Positions 47,936-51,414 of a DNA stretch of 51,414 nucleotides are shown in pieces (the first letter of the stretch is position 1; each line of letters starts with the position of its first letter). Location of the stretch: NCBI RefSeq assembly GCF_003635165.1, contig NZ_ML058605.1, forward strand, positions 244,426 through 295,839. The letters are read 5' to 3'. Position numbers and translations under genes: made by a program. The notes under the pieces were generated by a model, which did no database searches, had not been told where the DNA came from, and saw nothing but the letters and a program-made list of their open reading frames with translations. Source of the DNA: Burkholderia sp. Nafp2/4-1b (GTDB lineage Bacteria; Pseudomonadota; Gammaproteobacteria; Burkholderiales; Burkholderiaceae).

Positions 47936-48652
47936 TTACAGGGTTTTGACGGTATTGCGCAGCGCTGACAGATCGCTTTCGCCGAGCCAGCGCCATGCGC
48001 CGGGCGCGAGGTCGTCGGGCAGCGTGAAGCCGCCGATGCTTTCGCGATGCAGCGCCTCGACGCGGTTGCTCGCCGCCGCGACCATCCGTTTCACCTGATG
48101 ATATTTGCCTTCGAGGACGGTCAGCGCGAGCGCGTGCGCGTCGCGCGCGTCGGCGGCGACCGCCGCGATCGGCTTTGGCTCGCCGTGGAGCTGCACGCCC
48201 GCGCGCAGCGCATTGAGCTGCGCGTCGTCGAGCGGGTGGCGCACGGTCGCGACGTACGTTTTCGGCACCTTGCGCTTCGGCGACGTGTACGCGTGCACGA
48301 ACTGGCCGTCGTCGGACAGCAGCAGCAGGCCGGTGGTGTCCTGGTCGAGGCGGCCGACGCACTGCACGCCGCGCGCGACGAGCGGCGCCGGCAGCAGGCT
48401 GAACACGCTCGCGTGGTGCTGCGGGTCGCGCGAACACTCGTAGCCGGCCGGCTTGTTGAGCGCGAGATAGGCGCGGGCGTGGAATGGCCACGCGATGTCG
48501 TCGACCGTGAACACGAGGCCGTCGGTGTCGAACGACGCGTCGGGATCGGTCGCGCTCGCACCCGCGACGGTGACGCGGCCCGTTTCGATCAGGCCGCGGC
48601 ACTGGCGGCGCGAGCCGAAGCCCTGCGTGTAGAGAATGCTTTCGAGATCCAT
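47936..48652 (-). CDS. rsuA: 16S rRNA pseudouridine synthase, RsuA type
   Basis: Protein of 238 residues. The N-terminal S4-like RNA-binding domain is MDLESILYTQGFGSRRQCRGLIETGRVTV. The catalytic domain has LNKPAGY, CVGRLDQDTTGLLLLSDDG with catalytic Asp at 103, KTYVATV, and EGKYHQVKRM. This matches RsuA, which makes pseudouridine 516 in 16S rRNA. The -10 TAGAAT (48667-48662) ends 9 nt before the ATG, predicting a leader of only about 2-3 nt. The other synthase of the window (6141-6719) lacks the S4 domain, so the two are distinct enzymes. Confidence 0.88.
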   Translation of the reverse strand: MDLESILYTQGFGSRRQCRGLIETGRVTVAGASATDPDASFDTDGLVFTVDDIAWPFHARAYLALNKPAGYECSRDPQHHASVFSLLPAPLVARGVQCVGRLDQDTTGLLLLSDDGQFVHAYTSPKRKVPKTYVATVRHPLDDAQLNALRAGVQLHGEPKPIAAVAADARDAHALALTVLEGKYHQVKRMVAAASNRVEALHRESIGGFTLPDDLAPGAWRWLGESDLSALRNTVKTL

Positions 48653-48661
48653 AGCGCGCGC

Positions 48662-48667
48662 ATTCTA
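48662..48667 (-). promoter_or_regulatory. -10 box (TAGAAT) of the rsuA-like gene
   Basis: TAGAAT on the minus strand ends 9 nt before the ATG, so the 5' leader would be about 2-3 nt. No ribosome binding site is present and no clear -35 was found. Confidence 0.4.
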
Positions 48668-48783
48668 TCAAGCCGCGGGCCGGCACCGGCACGAACCGGC
48701 CCGCGCTGGTAAGCTGCCGAAGCCGCAGCACCGCGCGCGACGCGGCGCGCGTTCTCCCGTTCTCCGCCACGGAGTTTTGCCGC

Positions 48784-49284
48784 ATGAATCCGACGACGCT
48801 CGACGCACTCGCCGATTTTCCCCGCCAGCTCGAAGCCCATTTCGCCGCCGTGCCGGACGGTTATGCGCGCTGGACGCCCGACGACTGGAGCGGAATCCCG
48901 AGCGAGCATTTCTCGCCGCTCGGGCAGCTCTGCCACGTGCGCGACATCGAGATCGACGGCTACCACGTGCGGCTGCGACGCATGCTCGACGAAGATCATC
49001 CGCTGCTCGTGTCGGTCGATGGCGATGCGCTCGCGATCGAGCGCCGCTACGACGTCGCGTATGCGTCCGACGTGCTCGCCGCGATTCGCGACGCACGGCG
49101 CGAGACGCTCGACCTCGTCGCGCGCCTCACGCCGGAGCAACTGGCGCGCACCGGCGAATTCGACGGCTACGGCGTGCTCACCGTGCGCGGTCTCCTTCAT
49201 TACCTGTGCAGCCACGACCAGCAGCATCTGGCCGGCATGCAGTGGCTGCTCGGCAAGATCGACGCGGTGCTGTACGCAAGCTGA
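48784..49284 (+). CDS. DinB-family protein
   Basis: Protein of 166 residues, a four-helix DinB/YfiT-like bundle. The likely metal triad is H51 (GQLCHVRDIE) with H144 and H148 (SHDQQHLAGM), the HxxxH arrangement of the last helix. Ligands are complete, so it should bind a divalent metal. The family is linked to thiol transfer and stress but often has no known substrate. GGAG lies 8-9 nt before the ATG. Monocistronic as far as visible. Confidence 0.82.
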   Translation: MNPTTLDALADFPRQLEAHFAAVPDGYARWTPDDWSGIPSEHFSPLGQLCHVRDIEIDGYHVRLRRMLDEDHPLLVSVDGDALAIERRYDVAYASDVLAAIRDARRETLDLVARLTPEQLARTGEFDGYGVLTVRGLLHYLCSHDQQHLAGMQWLLGKIDAVLYAS

Positions 49285-49488
49285 CTCGAGCGGCCTGCGG
49301 GCCTGTAGGCCGCGCGTCCGGGCGCACCGCTCAAGCGGTTTTCGGCGTCGCCGTCGGTGGGGCAGGCCACCGTTCGCGGCATCTGATTGGAGCGTTTTTC
49401 TGGATAATCCATCCAGCCGAACCGGGCTGACCGGTGCGCCGCCCGTGCCTACACTCCTAGCTCCAATCAACGCAAAATGGAGTCAACC

Positions 49489-50262
49489 GTGGCTACTCAC
49501 ACGCTCGCAGACAAGGTCGTCCTGATCGCAGGCGGCGCCAAGAATCTCGGTGGCCTGATTGCCCGGGACCTGGCCGGCCACGGTGCGAAGGCGGTAGCGA
49601 TTCACTACAACAGCGCGGCATCGCAGCCGCAGGCCGAAGAGACGGCCGCCGCCGTGCGCGCGGCCGGCGCGCAAGCCGCGACGTTCCAGGCCGACCTGAC
49701 CACGGCCGCCGCGGTCGAGAAGCTGTTCGACGACGCGAAGCAGCGCTTCGGCAAGATCGACATCGCGATCAACACGGTCGGCAAGGTGCTGAAGAAGCCG
49801 TTCACCGACATCTCCGAGGCCGAATACGACGAAATGTTCGCGGTGAACAGCAAGTCGGCGTTCTTCTTCATCAAGGAGGCGGGGCGGCACCTCGAGGATC
49901 ACGGCAAGCTCGTCACGCTCGTGACGTCGCTGCTCGGCGCGTTCACGCCGTTCTATGCGGCGTACGAAGGATCGAAGGCGCCGGTCGAGCACTTCACGCG
50001 CGCCGCGGCGAAGGAGTACGGCGCACGCGGCATCTCGGTGACGGCGGTCGGGCCCGGCCCGATGGACACGCCGTTCTTCTACCCGGCCGAAGGCGCCGAT
50101 GCGGTCGCGTATCACAAGACGGCCGCCGCGCTGTCGCCGTTCAGCAAGACGGGCCTCACCGACATCGAGGACGTCGTGCCGTTCATCCGCCATCTGGTGA
50201 CCGACGGCTGGTGGATCACCGGCCAGACGATCCTGATCAACGGCGGCTATACGACCAAGTAG
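49489..50262 (+). CDS. Short-chain dehydrogenase/reductase
   Basis: SDR of 257 residues. GTG 49489 (MATHTLADKV) was chosen because TGGAG lies 6-7 nt upstream; ATG 49477 would overlap that site. Rossmann motif is a variant (GGAKNLGG, 15-22, in place of TGxxxGxG). Catalytic Asn120, Ser147, Tyr159 and Lys163 (YEGSK) are all present. NTVGK replaces the usual NNAG. NAD(P) preference is not decided; the basic N-terminal loop and HYN after the second strand fit NADP. A LysR gene follows on the same strand, 190 bp downstream. Confidence 0.87.
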   Translation: MATHTLADKVVLIAGGAKNLGGLIARDLAGHGAKAVAIHYNSAASQPQAEETAAAVRAAGAQAATFQADLTTAAAVEKLFDDAKQRFGKIDIAINTVGKVLKKPFTDISEAEYDEMFAVNSKSAFFFIKEAGRHLEDHGKLVTLVTSLLGAFTPFYAAYEGSKAPVEHFTRAAAKEYGARGISVTAVGPGPMDTPFFYPAEGADAVAYHKTAAALSPFSKTGLTDIEDVVPFIRHLVTDGWWITGQTILINGGYTTK

Positions 50263-50452
50263 CGTGCAGGGCCGGGGCCGTCGTCGCATATGCGCGGCGC
50301 GCCGCAATGGGCCGTTTGCATGGACAATGGACGGGCGTGCGGGCATCAGGCCGCGCGCCCGTTTCTTCTGTGTCGCCGCAGCGGCCTGCAAAGGCCGCAT
50401 CGCGCGGCGCGTGCCGGCGCCCGGCGTCCGAACCCACGTTTTCCGCCTGCCG

Positions 50453-51382
50453 ATGGACAAGCTCGACCAGGTCAGAATCTTCCTCCAGGTTGCCGAGATG
50501 GGCAGCTTCATCAAGGCTGCGAATGCGCTCGACGTGCCGCGCGCGACCGTGTCGGCCGCGGTCCAGCAGCTCGAGACGGCGCTCGGCACGCGCCTGTTGC
50601 ATCGGACGACGCGGCAGGTTCAGCTGACCGCCGACGGCGCACTGCTGCTCGAGCGCGGCCGGCGTTTGCTCGCGGAAGCCGACGAACTCGACCGGCTGTT
50701 CCGGCGTCGCGATCGCGATGTGGTCGGGCGGCTGAACGTCGATGCGCCGAGCCGGATCGCGCGCCGCATGATCGCGCCCGCGCTGCCGTCGCTGTTTCGC
50801 CGCTATCCGAAGCTGCAGCTGTCGCTCGGCTCGACGGACCGGTCGATCGACCTCGTGCAGGAGGGAGTCGACTGCGCGATCCGGGTCGGGCGGCTCGCGG
50901 ACAGCAGCCTCGTCGTGCGGCCGCTCGGGCAATTCGCGCTGATCAACTGCGCGAGCCCCGACTACCTGCGCGAGTGCGGCGTGCCCGAGCATCCGGATGC
51001 ACTCGCGCACGGGCACTGGGCGATCGGCTATGCGTCGCCCGCGACCGGCCGCGAGCTCGGCTGGGAATACTGCGCGGACGGCGGGCGGCACACGCTGGCG
51101 CTGCCGAGCCGTGTGATCGTCAACAACGCGGAGACCTATATCGCGAGTTGCATCGCCGGGATGGGCTTGATCCAGATTCCGCGTTTCGACGTCGCGCATC
51201 TGCTTGCCAGCGGCGCGCTCGTCGAGGTGATGTCGGGCCATCGGGCCGAGCCGATGGACGTGTCGGCGGTGTATCCGCATCGCCGGCACCGGTCGCGACG
51301 GCTCAACGCGTTCGTCGAGTGGTTCGGGGAGTTGATGGCGGATGCACTGAACGACACGGGTGCGAGCGCAAGCGGCGACTGA
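50453..51382 (+). CDS. LysR-family transcriptional regulator
   Basis: Protein of 309 residues from ATG 50453 (MDKLDQVRIFLQVAEMGSF). The N-terminal winged helix-turn-helix is LQVAEMGSFIKAANALDVPRATVSAAVQQLETALGTRLLHRTTR, ending in the linker helix. The C-terminal half is a periplasmic-binding-type effector domain; the stretch VQEGVDCAIRVGRLADSSLVVRPLG is typical of the AaeR/TrpI-like group. A longer reading from 50264 lacks family similarity. It may regulate the SDR gene upstream, but the two are on the same strand rather than divergent, so this is only a guess. Confidence 0.9.
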   Translation: MDKLDQVRIFLQVAEMGSFIKAANALDVPRATVSAAVQQLETALGTRLLHRTTRQVQLTADGALLLERGRRLLAEADELDRLFRRRDRDVVGRLNVDAPSRIARRMIAPALPSLFRRYPKLQLSLGSTDRSIDLVQEGVDCAIRVGRLADSSLVVRPLGQFALINCASPDYLRECGVPEHPDALAHGHWAIGYASPATGRELGWEYCADGGRHTLALPSRVIVNNAETYIASCIAGMGLIQIPRFDVAHLLASGALVEVMSGHRAEPMDVSAVYPHRRHRSRRLNAFVEWFGELMADALNDTGASASGD

Positions 51383-51414
51383 TGCGACTCATGCGACCGA
51401 CACGGCCGACACGA

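Noticed and set aside
50264..50452. N-terminal extension of the LysR regulator
   Set aside because: Arg/Gly-rich reading without family similarity; the family N-terminus MDKLDQVRIF starts at 50453.

Overview
The window is chromosomal DNA from a GC-rich betaproteobacterium, most likely Burkholderia (cepacia complex or a close relative). Grounds: strong G/C preference at third codon positions; the gene neighbourhoods (fusA copy, icd plus monomeric icd2, cspA-clpS-clpA, ribF-ileS-lspA-coaBC-dut, purN, nadA-nadC with convergent nadB, rpmB-rpmG, radC, fkpB-ispH, livHMGF, argD); and proteins whose wording matches Burkholderia families. The assignment rests on recognition, not on a database search. 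I see no phage, integron, insertion sequence, CRISPR array, rRNA or tRNA. This is ordinary core chromosome with interesting control regions.

Layout. 1-1185: a secreted Gly-rich repeat protein cut by the window edge. 1475-5850: leftward NiCoT transporter, EF-G copy, DUF192 protein and an Asr-like small exported protein. 6141-10761: RluE-type pseudouridine synthase divergent from icd, then monomeric icd2. 10891-13407: a small unknown gene and a Tat-exported multicopper oxidase. 13588-16949: cspA with a long leader, then clpS-clpA. 17026-19320: amino acid permease and a COG4705-like membrane protein. 19388-25602: leftward ribF-ileS-lspA-coaBC-dut. 25729-30540: purN, an RsmB-like methyltransferase, an MscS channel and a desaturase. 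30800-34503: NAD synthesis (nadA-nadC converging on nadB). 34664-37696: rpmB-rpmG, radC, fkpB-ispH. 37966-42672: a decayed livK-like gene followed by intact livHMGF. 42845-51382: DUF2278, GNAT, argD, a ferredoxin-type reductase, an epimerase, a small membrane protein, an RsuA-type synthase, DinB, an SDR and a LysR regulator.

The strongest candidate for something undescribed is the leader of argD (45422-45192, minus strand). A promoter is placed so that transcription should start at or next to the ATG of a 27-codon Arg-rich leader peptide (8 Arg, including four in a row). A hairpin overlaps its stop codon and a perfect intrinsic terminator follows, just upstream of the acetylornithine aminotransferase gene. 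This is the architecture of ribosome-mediated transcription attenuation sensing charged tRNA-Arg. Other notable signals are two nested palindromes upstream of nadA, a livK-like remnant beside an intact liv transporter with a cluster of GGTTGC boxes, a 16-bp palindrome in the icd/rluE intergenic region, a three-tier repeat Gly-rich protein, a decanucleotide tandem repeat, and several genes whose -10 boxes suggest leaderless mRNAs.
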